Positions 53,012 to 62,978 are shown, numbered from the stretch's first letter. The stretch is DNA of 64,000 nt from Bin52 sp965213935 (GCA_965213935.1 CBDCAO010000012.1:1984001-2048000); one strand, 5' to 3'. Translations and numbers: made by a program. Notes: generated by a model not told the origin, from the letters alone.

Positions 53012-54322
53012 TTGATCAGCCAGGAACAGAACGACCTGATAACCCGAGCCGGGCCGGACCGGCCCGCAGGCGAGGTCCTGCGCCGCTACTGGATGCCGGC
53101 CGCCCTGTCCGACGAGCTCCATGGCGACCGTCCGGTGGTCCCGGTCACCCTGCTCGGCGAGCGACTGGTGCTCTTCCGCGACGCCTCGGGCCAGCCGGGC
53201 CTGATCGCCCGGCACTGTCCGCACCGCGGCGCCGACCTGGCCTTTGGCCGCTGTGAAGACGGCGGACTGCGCTGCTCCTTCCACGGCTGGTTGCTTGATC
53301 GGACCGGCCGCTGCCTGGAGCAACCGGGCGAGCCTGCCGGGGCCGGGGCGGGCGGGCGGGTACGCACCACGTCGTACCCTGTCGTCGAGAAGAACGGCAT
53401 CCTGTTCGCCTACCTCGGGCCCGGCGACCCTCCCGGGTTTCCTGCCCTTGACTGCTTCCGTGCACCGGCGACCCATGTTTTCGCGTTCAAGGGACTATGG
53501 GAATGCAACTGGCTGCAGGCACTCGAGGTCGGCATCGATCCGGCCCACGCCTCTTTCCTGCACCGTTTCCTGGTGGACGAGGACCCCGGGGACAGCTACG
53601 GCCGGCAGTTCCGTGACACTTCCGCGGGCAGCGCCATTCCCATGACCCGGGTGTTGCGCGAGTATCCGTGCCCGGAAATCAGGGTCGAGGAAACCGACTA
53701 CGGCCTGCGGCTGACCGCTCTCAGGCACATGGTGGACAACCTGACCCACGTGCGGGTCACCAACCAGATCTTTCCTTGCGCGATCTGCATCCCGATGAGC
53801 CGGGAAATGACCATCACCCAGTGGCACGTGCCGATCGATGACGAGAGATGTTACTGGTATTCCCTGTTCACCAGTTTCGACAAGCCGGTCAACCGGGAAC
53901 TGATGCGCGAGCAGCGGCTGAAGGAACACCGCCTGCCCGACTACGCGCCAGTCCGGAACCGGAGCAATGACTACGGGTTCGATCCGAGTGAACAGGCAAC
54001 GCTCACCTGGACCGGCATGGGGCTCGACATCAATGTTCACGACCAGTGGGCCGTCGAGGGGATGGGCCCGATTCAGGACCGTACCCGAGAGCATCTCGGC
54101 CACACCGATGTCGGCATCATCCGCTATCGCCGAATGCTGCGCACCGCGATCCGCTTCCTCGCCGGCGAGAGCAACGCCGGTCTGCCGATGACCGGCGGCC
54201 TTGACGGCATCGTCGGCCCCGCCTGCACCGACATCATCGCCCCGACCGGGACCTGGCAGGATGCCGTGATGACGGCTGACCGGGAGCGGCGGGATGACTG
54301 TCCATGGGACGCCTCGGTCTGA
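53012..54322 (+). CDS. Rieske non-heme iron oxygenase, large subunit
   Basis: This 436-residue oxygenase has a Rieske [2Fe-2S] site (C69, H71, C88, H91 in HCPHRGADLAFGRC and LRCSFHGW). The mononuclear iron site is HASFLHRF after GIDPA, with the 2-His pattern. It resembles phthalate-dioxygenase-type monocomponent oxygenases. The TTG at 53012 with GGGAG upstream gives the family N-terminus (ISQEQNDLITRAGPDRPAGE); the longer ATG reading overlaps the divergent gene. The GS-like gene starts six bases after the stop, so they form one operon. No reductase gene is adjacent. Confidence 0.9.
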   Translation: MISQEQNDLITRAGPDRPAGEVLRRYWMPAALSDELHGDRPVVPVTLLGERLVLFRDASGQPGLIARHCPHRGADLAFGRCEDGGLRCSFHGWLLDRTGRCLEQPGEPAGAGAGGRVRTTSYPVVEKNGILFAYLGPGDPPGFPALDCFRAPATHVFAFKGLWECNWLQALEVGIDPAHASFLHRFLVDEDPGDSYGRQFRDTSAGSAIPMTRVLREYPCPEIRVEETDYGLRLTALRHMVDNLTHVRVTNQIFPCAICIPMSREMTITQWHVPIDDERCYWYSLFTSFDKPVNRELMREQRLKEHRLPDYAPVRNRSNDYGFDPSEQATLTWTGMGLDINVHDQWAVEGMGPIQDRTREHLGHTDVGIIRYRRMLRTAIRFLAGESNAGLPMTGGLDGIVGPACTDIIAPTGTWQDAVMTADRERRDDCPWDASV

Positions 54323-54328
54323 TCCGGC

Positions 54329-55777
54329 ATGACGCGGGCCACGGAACAGATCACGGGCGGTTTTCTGGCGAATTCAGGGCTGTTGTCAGGACAGGCGGCC
54401 AGGCAGGCGGTTGAACTGGTGGCAAGAGCCGAGGCCGAAAGGCTCGAGACCGTTCGCATGGTGTTTGCCGATCCACACGGGGTGCTTCGCGGCAAGACCG
54501 TGACCGTTTCGGCGCTTGCCGATGCCTTCGCCTCCGGAGTGCGCGTGCCGTCGACCCTGCTGCTCAAGGACCTCTCGCACCGCACGGTATTTCCCGTCTG
54601 GTCCGCGGCAGGGGACGCGCCGTTGCTCTGGGCCGGCGACGTCGTGCTGGTCCCGGTTCCCGCAAGCTTCCGGGCCCTGGACTGGTCACCGCATTCCGCA
54701 CTGCTCCACTGCGACGTGGCCACAACGAGCGGGCACCCGGTCGGGTTCGCGCCCAGACAGGTGCTGCGCGCTGCCTGTGAACAGCTTGGCGGGCGCGGTC
54801 TTCACGCCGTCATGGGTCTCGAGGTCGAGTTCCAGGTCTTCGATGTCGTCGACCCGGCGCGCGAGCATGCCGACACCACGATGCCGGCCCGTCCTCCCCT
54901 GACCCGAGCCTACAACCAGGGCTACCGCTACCTGACGGAGACCCGGTACGACGAGGCCGAGCCGCTGCTTGACCGCCTGCGTCGCGCTGCACTTGCCATG
55001 GGAATGCCGGTACGCAGCGTCGAGATAGAAATGGGCCCCGGACAGTTCGAATTTACCTTCGCCCCTGCAGATCCGGTTTCCATCGCCGACATGGCTGTCA
55101 CCTTTCGCACCCTGGTCCGTGAAATCTGTCACCGTGAAGGGGTACTGGCATCATTCATGGCCCGGCCGGGGCTTGCCAATGCCGCGGCCAACGGCTGGCA
55201 CATCCATCAGTCGCTCGCCGACGGCGAGGGCCGGAACCTGTTCATGCCGGGGGCCGAAGGCGGGTTGACCGCGTGTGCAGGCAACTGGGTCGCCGGCCTG
55301 CTGCGCCATGCCGCCGCGTCGTGCATTGCCACCACACCAACGGTCAACGGCTACAAGCGCTATACCCGCCACCAGCTGGCACCGGATCGCGTCGGCTGGG
55401 GCGAAGACAACCGGGGGGCGATGCTTCGCGCCCTTGTCCACCCCGGCGACACTGCCAGCCGGATTGAGAACCGCGCCCCTGACAGTACCGCCAACCCCTA
55501 TTTCGCCCTTGCCTTCCAGATCCACGCCGGTCTTGACGGGCTTGTGCGCGGGCTCGAACCACCGCCGCCGCTCGTCAATCCGTATGACGACCGGGTCGAG
55601 CGGCTGCCGGCCAGCCTGGGCGACGCCATTTCGCAGTTCGAGGCGTCGGAACTGTTCCGGTCAGCGCTGGGCGAGGCCTTCGTTGCCTACCTCTCGCGCC
55701 TGAAGCGCGCCGAGTGGGACCTGTTCGCGGCCACGGTGACCGACTGGGAACACCGGGAGTACTTCACGGCGTTCTGA
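54329..55777 (+). CDS. glutamine synthetase-like ligase (gamma-glutamylamide type)
   Basis: This 482-residue GS-fold ligase starts with a beta-grasp domain (VRMVFADPHGVLRGKTVTVS). It then shows the metal and ATP residues in VMGLEVEFQVFD, EIEMGPGQFEFTF, NGWHIHQSL, and RIENRAPDSTANPYFALAFQ. The sequence belongs to the PuuA/aniline-glutamate ligase side of the family rather than housekeeping GlnA, which would keep the adenylylation Tyr and the NRS signature. Such enzymes join glutamate to an amine. The link to the upstream Rieske oxygenase recalls aniline-type degradation, where an amine is glutamylated before oxidation. Confidence 0.88.
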   Translation: MTRATEQITGGFLANSGLLSGQAARQAVELVARAEAERLETVRMVFADPHGVLRGKTVTVSALADAFASGVRVPSTLLLKDLSHRTVFPVWSAAGDAPLLWAGDVVLVPVPASFRALDWSPHSALLHCDVATTSGHPVGFAPRQVLRAACEQLGGRGLHAVMGLEVEFQVFDVVDPAREHADTTMPARPPLTRAYNQGYRYLTETRYDEAEPLLDRLRRAALAMGMPVRSVEIEMGPGQFEFTFAPADPVSIADMAVTFRTLVREICHREGVLASFMARPGLANAAANGWHIHQSLADGEGRNLFMPGAEGGLTACAGNWVAGLLRHAAASCIATTPTVNGYKRYTRHQLAPDRVGWGEDNRGAMLRALVHPGDTASRIENRAPDSTANPYFALAFQIHAGLDGLVRGLEPPPPLVNPYDDRVERLPASLGDAISQFEASELFRSALGEAFVAYLSRLKRAEWDLFAATVTDWEHREYFTAF

Positions 55778-55846
55778 CATGCGGGCAGGGTGTAGACGAC
55801 CTGCAGCCCAGCGAATACTGTTCGGCACCAGCACGGAGAGGCACGC

Positions 55847-56545
55847 ATGAGCTACATCACCATCAACGCTGCGGACGGGGGACAGTTCAACGCCTGGTAT
55901 GCCGCGCCGACCGGCGGCGGCGACAGGCCGGGCCTGGTGCTCATCCAGGAAGTTTTCGGGGTCAATGCGGTCATGCGCGACCTCGCCGCCAGGTTCGCAG
56001 CCCGGGGATATCACGTGCTGTGCCCGGACATCTTCTGGCGCATCGAGCCCGGGGTCGACATCACTGACCAGAGCCAGGCCGAATGGGACAAGGCGTTCGA
56101 GCTGTTCGGCAAGTTCGACACCGATCTCGGTGTGCGCGATCTCGATGCCACCCTGGCCGCGGTGCGCGGACTCGAGGGCTGCACCGGCAAGGCCGGAGCC
56201 GTCGGGTACTGCCTCGGCGGCAAGCTTGCCTATCTGATGGCGACCCGCACCGACGTGGACTGCGCGGTCAGCTACTACGGCGTCGGCATCGAAGGCCTGC
56301 TTTCGGAAGCGGGCGAGACACTCTCGCCGTGGATGTCCCACATCGCATCGGGCGACAGCTTCGTGCCTGCGGAGGCACAGCAGGCGGTTATCGCCGCGCT
56401 CGGTGATGCTCCAGGGGTCTCACTGCATGTCTACGACGGCCAGGAACACGCGTTTGCCCGCGTTGGCGGCGCGCATTATGACGAGGCGTCCGCAACCCTG
56501 GCCAACGATCGCACGGACGAGTTTCTTTTCTCCAAACTACGCTGA
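55847..56545 (+). CDS. dienelactone hydrolase family protein
   Basis: This 232-residue alpha/beta hydrolase has the dienelactone-hydrolase Cys nucleophile in GAVGYCLGGKLAYL, and the His in YDGQEHAFARVG near the end. The N-terminal GLVLIQEVFGVNAVMRDLAA is typical. It opens lactone rings in ring-cleavage pathways or acts as a general carboxymethylenebutenolidase. It follows the GS-like gene by 69 bases and precedes the quinone oxidoreductase by 15, which fits a catabolic operon. Confidence 0.9.
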   Translation: MSYITINAADGGQFNAWYAAPTGGGDRPGLVLIQEVFGVNAVMRDLAARFAARGYHVLCPDIFWRIEPGVDITDQSQAEWDKAFELFGKFDTDLGVRDLDATLAAVRGLEGCTGKAGAVGYCLGGKLAYLMATRTDVDCAVSYYGVGIEGLLSEAGETLSPWMSHIASGDSFVPAEAQQAVIAALGDAPGVSLHVYDGQEHAFARVGGAHYDEASATLANDRTDEFLFSKLR

Positions 56546-56560
56546 ACAGGAGCGGTATTC

Positions 56561-57535
56561 ATGGTCAAGGCCATTCGCTTTCACGAAACCGGGGGCCCCG
56601 AAGTTCTCAGGATGGACGAGGTCGGGCTCGCCTCACCGGGTCCGGGCGAGATCCGGATCCGCCATACCGCGATCGGGCTCAACTATATCGACACCTATCA
56701 CCGCAGTGGCCTTTACCCGCTTCCGCTGCCGTCCGGCATCGGCATGGAGGCTGCCGGCGTGGTCGAGGAGGCGGGGAGCGGGGTGACCGAACTGACTGTC
56801 GGTGACCGGGTTGCCTACGCCTCCCCGCCGCCCGGTTCCTACTCCGAAGCCCGGCTGATCGCGGCCGCAAACGTGGTGCGCATCCCCGCTGCCGTCTCCG
56901 ACCGTGACGCGGCCGCCATGATGCTGAAGGGACTGACCACCCAGTACCTGATCCGGCAGATCTACCGGGTCGGTCCGGATGACACCATCCTGGTCCACGC
57001 GGCGGCCGGTGGCGTCGGACTCATTCTCTGCCAGTGGGCAAGCAGCCTCGGTGCCACCGTCATCGGCACCGTTGGCAGCCCCGAAAAGGCTGAGCTCGCG
57101 CGAGCCAACGGCTGTGCCCATCCAATTCTGTACCGTGACCAGGACTTCGTTGCGCAGGTCAGGGAAATCACCGGCGGCGAAGGCCTGCCGGTCGTCTACG
57201 ACTCGATCGGTCGCGATACCTTCCCTGCATCGCTGGACTGCCTGCGCCAGCGCGGCACCTTTGTCAGCTTCGGACAGGCGTCGGGGCCGATTCCACCGGT
57301 GGATCTTGGCATCTTTGCCCAGAAGGGCTCGCTGTTCTTCACCCGCCCGACACTGTTCAACTACGCCGGAACCCCGGAGTCGCTGCGGGCAATGTCGGAA
57401 GACCTGTTCGCCGCCGTCGCCTCCGGCGCAGTGAAGATCAGCATCGACCAGACCTTTCCGCTCGCCGATGCGCGCGCAGCGCACGAGGCGCTCGAAGGGC
57501 GCAGGACCACGGGGTCGACCGTTCTGCTGCCCTGA
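56561..57535 (+). CDS. qor: NADPH:quinone oxidoreductase, zeta-crystallin type
   Basis: This 324-residue zinc-free MDR-family enzyme has GLNYIDTYHRSGLYPLPLPS, GMEAAGVVEEAGSGV, the NADPH motif VHAAAGGVGLILCQWASSLG, and YDSIGRDTFPASLDCLR. These match Qor/QorA proteins, which reduce quinones and related enones with NADPH. ATG 56561 follows an AGGAGCGG site. It ends 12 bases before the convergent murJ. Confidence 0.93.
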   Translation: MVKAIRFHETGGPEVLRMDEVGLASPGPGEIRIRHTAIGLNYIDTYHRSGLYPLPLPSGIGMEAAGVVEEAGSGVTELTVGDRVAYASPPPGSYSEARLIAAANVVRIPAAVSDRDAAAMMLKGLTTQYLIRQIYRVGPDDTILVHAAAGGVGLILCQWASSLGATVIGTVGSPEKAELARANGCAHPILYRDQDFVAQVREITGGEGLPVVYDSIGRDTFPASLDCLRQRGTFVSFGQASGPIPPVDLGIFAQKGSLFFTRPTLFNYAGTPESLRAMSEDLFAAVASGAVKISIDQTFPLADARAAHEALEGRRTTGSTVLLP

Positions 57536-57547
57536 CCGGGCCTGCGA

Positions 57548-59083
57548 TCAACGGGCAAGGTAGCCACGCAGCTCGCCGGGACGGACACCCCCGAACAACA
57601 GAACGGCGGCGGTGTAGACCAGTGCGCCGCCGCCGATCAGCGCGGCGAGCTGTGCAGCCTCGAGCCATGGGCCAGGGCCGGGCAGCAGGAAGCGCTGAGC
57701 AAGGATCAGGACGACCGCCATCACCAGGGTCGCGGCGAAAAGCCGCGCAATCCGGTCCCAGGTCCGCCGGGAAACCTTGTACATGCCCTCGCGTTGCAGC
57801 AGCCATGTCAGAACACCGACATTGAACCAGGCCGCCACGGTTGTCGCCATCGCGAGGCCCACGTGGGCGAAGAATTGCATGAGGATCAGGTTCAGCACCA
57901 GGTTGAGCCCGACCGCAATTGCGGCCACCGTAACCGGCGTGCGCGTATCCTCGCGGGCAAAGAACACCGGCTGCAGGATCTTGACCGCCACGAAGGCCGG
58001 CAGCCCGACAGCGTATGCGGCCATCGCGGCCGCGGTCTGTGTCGTCTCGGTGGCGGTGAAGGCGCCGCGCTCGAACAGAACGCCGATGACTGGCGCGGCG
58101 AGGACCGCGAGCCCGCCTGCCGCCGGCAGGGTGAGCAGCATTCCCAACAACAGCAGGTCGTTGCGGGACCGGTTCGCCGCATCGACCTCGCCCCGACGCA
58201 TCTGTGCGCTCAGTGTTGGCAACAGCACCGTGCCGATTGCCACCCCGACCACTCCGAGAGGCAGCTGTGTCACCCGATCCGCGTAGTAGAGAAACGAGAC
58301 CGAGCCCTCTGCGAGCAGCGAGGCCAGCACCACGTCGATCACCAGGTTGATCTGGATCACTGCCGCGCCGAGCATCGCCGGCACCATCAACCTGAACAAC
58401 CGCGCCACGCCAGGGGTCCACGACGGGCGACGCAGGCGCGGGACCATGCCGTGTCGCCCGGCGGCAACCGCTATCCAGGTCAGCTGTGCCGCGCCCGAGA
58501 TCATCACGGCCCATGCCAGCACATGCGCCGGGGTTTCCAGCCGGTCGGCGAACAGCGCCATGGCCCCGATCAGGATCACGTTGAGCAGGATCGGGGCGCA
58601 CGCCGCGGCAGCGAACCGCTGCATGCCGTTCAGAGCCCCCGCAAGCAGCGCCATGGCGGAGATCAGCGGCAGGTAGACGAATGTGATCCGGCACAGGTCC
58701 ACCGCAAGGTCGAAGCGCGACGGGGTTGCGACAAACCCGGGGGCAAGCACGGTCAGTACCTGCGGCATGGCAATGATGGCTGCGGCCGAGGCCGCGATCA
58801 GGACCGTGAGGAGCACTGCGGTCACATCCTCGAGGAGCCGGCGTGCTGCCGCGGGTCCTTCGCCGGCCAGCACTCCGGTAAACACCGGGATAAAGGCGAC
58901 CGACAACGCTCCTTCGGCGGTGATACGGCGGAAGAAGTTCGGCAGCTTGAAGGCGACAAAGAATGCGTCGGATACCGGCCCGGCACCGAGCACCGTCGCG
59001 ATCAGCATGTCGCGGACAAACCCGGTCACCCGGCTGATCATGGTCAGGCCGCCGACCGTTGCCGTCGAGCGCAGGAGCTGCAT
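57548..59083 (-). CDS. murJ: lipid II flippase MurJ
   Basis: This 511-residue MOP-family flippase has about 14 helices. It moves lipid II across the inner membrane for peptidoglycan synthesis. The start RSTATVGGLTMISRVTGFVR and the next segment DMLIATVLGAGPVSDAFFVA are the MurJ signature. PNFFRRITAEGALSVAFIPV and RVTQLPLGVVGVAIGTVLLP follow. It lies 44 bases after glnD on the same strand, an arrangement common in alphaproteobacteria. Confidence 0.96.
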   Translation of the reverse strand: MQLLRSTATVGGLTMISRVTGFVRDMLIATVLGAGPVSDAFFVAFKLPNFFRRITAEGALSVAFIPVFTGVLAGEGPAAARRLLEDVTAVLLTVLIAASAAAIIAMPQVLTVLAPGFVATPSRFDLAVDLCRITFVYLPLISAMALLAGALNGMQRFAAAACAPILLNVILIGAMALFADRLETPAHVLAWAVMISGAAQLTWIAVAAGRHGMVPRLRRPSWTPGVARLFRLMVPAMLGAAVIQINLVIDVVLASLLAEGSVSFLYYADRVTQLPLGVVGVAIGTVLLPTLSAQMRRGEVDAANRSRNDLLLLGMLLTLPAAGGLAVLAAPVIGVLFERGAFTATETTQTAAAMAAYAVGLPAFVAVKILQPVFFAREDTRTPVTVAAIAVGLNLVLNLILMQFFAHVGLAMATTVAAWFNVGVLTWLLQREGMYKVSRRTWDRIARLFAATLVMAVVLILAQRFLLPGPGPWLEAAQLAALIGGGALVYTAAVLLFGGVRPGELRGYLAR

Positions 59084-59127
59084 CTCAGCCGCCTGACCGG
59101 TGCCGGACGGGGTGCCTCGCCAGGGAA

Positions 59128-61962
59128 TCAGCCCGTCCGGCTCGCATTGCCTCCCGGCTCCGGGGAATTGAGTTCGGCCTGGATGTTGCGCCGTATGGCC
59201 TCGAGCTGCCGGTCCGACTGGACTTTCAGGCCAAACAGGTCCTTGACGTAGAACACGTCAACGATGCTGATGCCGAAGGTCGAGATCTTGGCAGAAGAGA
59301 TCTGCAGGTTGAGCCGGGCGAGCGAACGGGTCAATCGGTAGAGCAGGCCCGGACGGTCCGCGCCATTGACCTCGATCACGGTGTGGGTGTTGCTGGCCTT
59401 GTTGTCGATCAGCACCCGTTGCGCGACCGCCATGGTCCGCACCCGCCCGGGCAGCGATGCCCGGTGCCCGGCGAGCGCCTTGTCGATATCGAGTTCGCCG
59501 CGCACGGCATTGACGACCGTGACCCTGAGGCGCCGCAGGCTGTCGGGATCATCAAGAGCCTTGCCTCCGGGGTCCTGGACCCAGAAGCTGTCGAGAACGG
59601 TCCCGTCTCGCAGGGTACTGATCCGCGCATCGACGATGTTGGCGCCGGCGGCCGCCATACCGCCGGTCAGGTGCGCGAACAGCCCCGGATGGTCAGCGGT
59701 CAACACCGTGACCTCGGTGACCTCGCGGAAGCTGTCGACGCGGAACTCGATCGTCAGTTCCTCTCCATCCTTCTCCGCCGCGTCAATCAGCCGGGCGTGG
59801 CGTTCCAGCGTTTCGACGTCGCAACCGAGCCAGTACGAGGTGTTGGCACGCTCCGCATGGGCGGCGAATGCGGCATCACTCCAGTCGGCTAGCCGGGCGC
59901 GAAGCTTGTCGTGCACCATGCGCGCGCGCGCGTCGGGACCGGCGGCGCCGGCCTCCCCGGAGAGCGTTTCCTCGGCCCGCCAGTACAGTTCGCGCAACAG
60001 TGCCGCCTTCCAGCCGTTCCAGACGTTCGGTCCCACCGCCCGGATGTCAGCGACTGTGAGCACCAGCAACAGCCGCAGGCGCTCCGGCGACTGAACGACG
60101 TTGGCAAAGTCGGCGATGGTCTGCGGATCGTTGACATCGCGCTTGAAGGCGGCATGGCTCATCAGCAGGTGCCAGCGCACCAGCCACGCCACGGTTTCGG
60201 TCTCGTCCGGGCCGAGACCGAAACGCGGACAGAGACGCCGCGCCACCTTCTCGCCCAGGACAGAATGGTCACCGTTCCGTCCTTTCGCAATGTCGTGCAG
60301 CAGCACCGCCACGTACAGTTCGCGGCGCGAAATCACCTTGTGGATCACCTCAGTTGCGACCGGAGCAATCTCCGCCAATTCTCCGCGTTCAATCCGGTGC
60401 AGGATGCCGAGCATGATGATGGTGTGCTCGTCGACCGTGTAGACATGGTACATGTCGTACTGCATCTGCGCGACGACCCGGCCGAAATCCGGAACAAACC
60501 GTCCGAATACCTGCGCCTCGTTCATGCGGCGCAGGGTTCGCTCCGGGTTGCGCCTGGAGGTCACGATCTCGACAAACAGCCGGTTTGCCTCCGGGTCGTC
60601 CCGCAGGGACCGGTCGATCAGCCGCAGGTGGGCGGTTGCAAGCCGCAGGCAGTGCGGGTGAAACTCAAGGTCGTTTTCCTGCGCGACGTGGAACATGCGG
60701 ACCAGATTGACGGGATCGCGCACGAACGCGTCGTCGTCGACCACGTTCAGCCGGTCCCCGTCGAGCCGGAAGTCGCCCCAGCTGCGGCGGCGGTTCCACA
60801 GCCTGCGCAGCCTGAATCGCGGACGTCGCTGGTGCTCGGCCTCGACCGCGGCACAGAAGATCCGCGTGAGATCACCGACGTCCTTCGCCGTAAGGTAGTA
60901 GTGCTTCATGAACCGTTCCACCGCACGCGCACCGCTTCTGTCGGTGTAGCCGAGCAGGTCGGCGATCTCGCGTTGCAGGTCGACGGTCAGCCGTTCCTCG
61001 GCCCGGCCGGCCAGATAATGAAGGTGACAGCGGATGGTCCACAGCTGGTTCTGCGCCTTGGAAAACCGGCGCGCCTCCGCATGCGAAAGCATGCCGGTCC
61101 CGACCAGCGCACGCGGCTCGTCGACCTGGTAGACGTATTTGCCGATCCAGAACAGGGTGTGCAGATCGCGCAGCCCGCCCTTGCCGTCCTTCACGTTGGG
61201 CTCGATGACATATCGTGAGTCTCCGAGCCTCTGGTGCCTGCGGTCGGATTCCTGAAGCTTGGCCTCGACGAACTCGACCGCGGAGCCCGCAACGACCTCG
61301 GCGCGGAATCGTCCCGACAGGCTCTCCATGAGCTCGCGTTCACCACACAGGTAGCGTGCTTCGAGCACGGAGGTCCGGATCGTCATGTCAGCGCGGGCCT
61401 GGCGCAGGCATTCGTCAATGGAACGGGTCGCGTGACCGACCTTCAGACTCAGGTCCCACAACAGGTACAGGATCGCCTCGACGACCTGCTCGCTGTAGGG
61501 CGTTGCCTTGTAGGGCAACAGGAACAGCAGGTCGATGTCGGAAAACGGTGCGATCTCGCCGCGACCGTATCCGCCGATCGCGATCACGCAAATCTGTTCG
61601 CCGCTGGTCGGGTTGGGAGCCCGGTACATCCGGGTGGTGATCGCCTCGTGCAACGCCCGGATGATGGCGTCCATGAGAAAGGCACCGGCGCGAACGGCAT
61701 TGGTTCCGTTGTGATCCTGCATGAACCGCCCGCGGATCTCCGCGCGCCCGGCATCGAGCGTCTGGCGCAGCACCGCGAGCAATCCGGCCCGGAACGCCGT
61801 TGGCTCTCCGGTCTCCGTCCAGAGGGTATCAATGCGCTCCTCGAGCGCTTCGGGATCGATGATCTGCCGGCGATTGCGCAACCTGCGGTCACCCGGCACG
61901 AGTCCGTCGAGAGCCAGCAGTTCGCTTGCCGGCGGCTGAGCGACAAGCACCTCTTCAGGCAA
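59128..61962 (-). CDS. glnD: [protein-PII] uridylyltransferase
   Basis: This 944-residue nitrogen sensor uridylylates and deuridylylates PII. The nucleotidyltransferase domain shows GGYGRGEIAPFSDIDLLFLL. The HD domain includes LLHDIAKGRNGDHSVLGE. Two ACT domains are seen in TEVTVLTADHPGLFAHLTGG and IEVNGADRPGLLYRLTRSLA. The length is normal. The start overlaps the VOC-protein stop by eight bases, so the two are likely coupled. Confidence 0.97.
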   Translation of the reverse strand: MPEEVLVAQPPASELLALDGLVPGDRRLRNRRQIIDPEALEERIDTLWTETGEPTAFRAGLLAVLRQTLDAGRAEIRGRFMQDHNGTNAVRAGAFLMDAIIRALHEAITTRMYRAPNPTSGEQICVIAIGGYGRGEIAPFSDIDLLFLLPYKATPYSEQVVEAILYLLWDLSLKVGHATRSIDECLRQARADMTIRTSVLEARYLCGERELMESLSGRFRAEVVAGSAVEFVEAKLQESDRRHQRLGDSRYVIEPNVKDGKGGLRDLHTLFWIGKYVYQVDEPRALVGTGMLSHAEARRFSKAQNQLWTIRCHLHYLAGRAEERLTVDLQREIADLLGYTDRSGARAVERFMKHYYLTAKDVGDLTRIFCAAVEAEHQRRPRFRLRRLWNRRRSWGDFRLDGDRLNVVDDDAFVRDPVNLVRMFHVAQENDLEFHPHCLRLATAHLRLIDRSLRDDPEANRLFVEIVTSRRNPERTLRRMNEAQVFGRFVPDFGRVVAQMQYDMYHVYTVDEHTIIMLGILHRIERGELAEIAPVATEVIHKVISRRELYVAVLLHDIAKGRNGDHSVLGEKVARRLCPRFGLGPDETETVAWLVRWHLLMSHAAFKRDVNDPQTIADFANVVQSPERLRLLLVLTVADIRAVGPNVWNGWKAALLRELYWRAEETLSGEAGAAGPDARARMVHDKLRARLADWSDAAFAAHAERANTSYWLGCDVETLERHARLIDAAEKDGEELTIEFRVDSFREVTEVTVLTADHPGLFAHLTGGMAAAGANIVDARISTLRDGTVLDSFWVQDPGGKALDDPDSLRRLRVTVVNAVRGELDIDKALAGHRASLPGRVRTMAVAQRVLIDNKASNTHTVIEVNGADRPGLLYRLTRSLARLNLQISSAKISTFGISIVDVFYVKDLFGLKVQSDRQLEAIRRNIQAELNSPEPGGNASRTG

Positions 61963-62407
61963 GACCCTTGTCCTGCAGCTCCCGGCGCGCCGCCTCGGTC
62001 TTTTCCAGTTCCGCCAGCCCCATGCCGGTCAGGACCGGGCCGGTCTTGGAGAACTGGATGCCAGCGTAGCCGACGATCTCGATCCGATTGCCCCACGGAT
62101 CGCGAAAGTTGTTGCCGCGGGAACCGATGAGTTCGACACCGAGCGCGCGGACTGCCGCCTTGGCCGCGTCGGGATCGTCGACGACGAAACCGAAATGCCT
62201 GGCGTCGTCCGCCGGCTGGGTCCGCGGTGCCGACAGGTTGACGAACTGATCGCCCATGTCGATGAAGGCGTGCCGTTCCGACCGGCTGCGCAAGGTGAAG
62301 TCGAACAGGGCGCCGTAGAACTTCAGCGCCTCATCGATGTCCCCGACCTCCAGTCCGACATGGTTGATGCCCACGGCCCGCGCGCGCCTGGTGCTGGTTT
62401 CGCTCAT
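61955..62407 (-). CDS. VOC (glyoxalase/bleomycin resistance) family protein
   Basis: This 150-residue single-chain VOC protein starts with GINHVGLEVGDIDEALKFYG, has FIDMGDQFVNLS in the middle and FGFVVDDPDAAKAAVRALG in the second half-repeat. It ends with FRDPWGNRIEIVGY. It holds the usual metal-site residues (His near residue 16, Glu in IEIVGY). The substrate is unknown. It lies upstream of glnD, overlapping it by eight bases. Confidence 0.9.
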   Translation of the reverse strand: MSETSTRRARAVGINHVGLEVGDIDEALKFYGALFDFTLRSRSERHAFIDMGDQFVNLSAPRTQPADDARHFGFVVDDPDAAKAAVRALGVELIGSRGNNFRDPWGNRIEIVGYAGIQFSKTGPVLTGMGLAELEKTEAARRELQDKGLA

Positions 62408-62480
62408 GCCGTGTCTCCGCTGCCACCCGGAAATCAGACTACCGTACCGGCGAACCCGACGCCATTGGCAGGCTGCCCCG

Positions 62481-62978
62481 TCAGTCCTCCGTCAACTCGT
62501 CTCCCCAGACCTGTGCGCGGTTGACCCATCCCTCGTGGTCGTCCGCCTCGATCCGGCACCATTCCCCCTCGCAGTCGTGCAGCTTGGCGATGACCCCGCG
62601 TTCCATCCTCGCCACCAGCCGCGACCCGGTCTCCGGTTCGGTGTGCATGGTGCCGATTTCCGCGATGACCTGGACGTTTGCGATGCCCGACAGCATGTTC
62701 GACCGGATCCACCCGCTGTCACCCGAGAATTCCCGGACCCGCCGCCAGTGCCCGAACTCGCGAGTCACCTCCATCGGAAGGCCGCGGCGCTTGTATATCC
62801 ACGTGATCCTGTACTCGCGGCCGGGGCCGGCCCGCATATTGACCTCCGCGGCACGCAGCGAGACAAACCGCGGGATTGGTAACTGGCTCTCTCCGTTCTT
62901 GCCCGCCCTGTTGTTGGCCGCAAGCGTCTCGGGCGTGAGCAGGAGGCCGAGACAGATGATGGTGCGCACGATCCTCAT
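62481..62978 (-). CDS. exported protein with two bacterial SH3 domains
   Basis: This 165-residue protein has a signal peptide (MRIVRTIICLGLLLTPETLA). Two SH3b-type segments follow, one around SLRAAEVNMRAGPGREYRIT with WIYKRRGLPMEVTREFGHW and the second around GSRLVARMERGVIAKLHDCE with GEWCRIEADDHEGWVNRA. Such proteins usually bind the cell wall in the periplasm. ATG 62978 gives a proper signal peptide; the ATG at 63008 would add ten polar residues. Confidence 0.88.
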   Translation of the reverse strand: MRIVRTIICLGLLLTPETLAANNRAGKNGESQLPIPRFVSLRAAEVNMRAGPGREYRITWIYKRRGLPMEVTREFGHWRRVREFSGDSGWIRSNMLSGIANVQVIAEIGTMHTEPETGSRLVARMERGVIAKLHDCEGEWCRIEADDHEGWVNRAQVWGDELTED

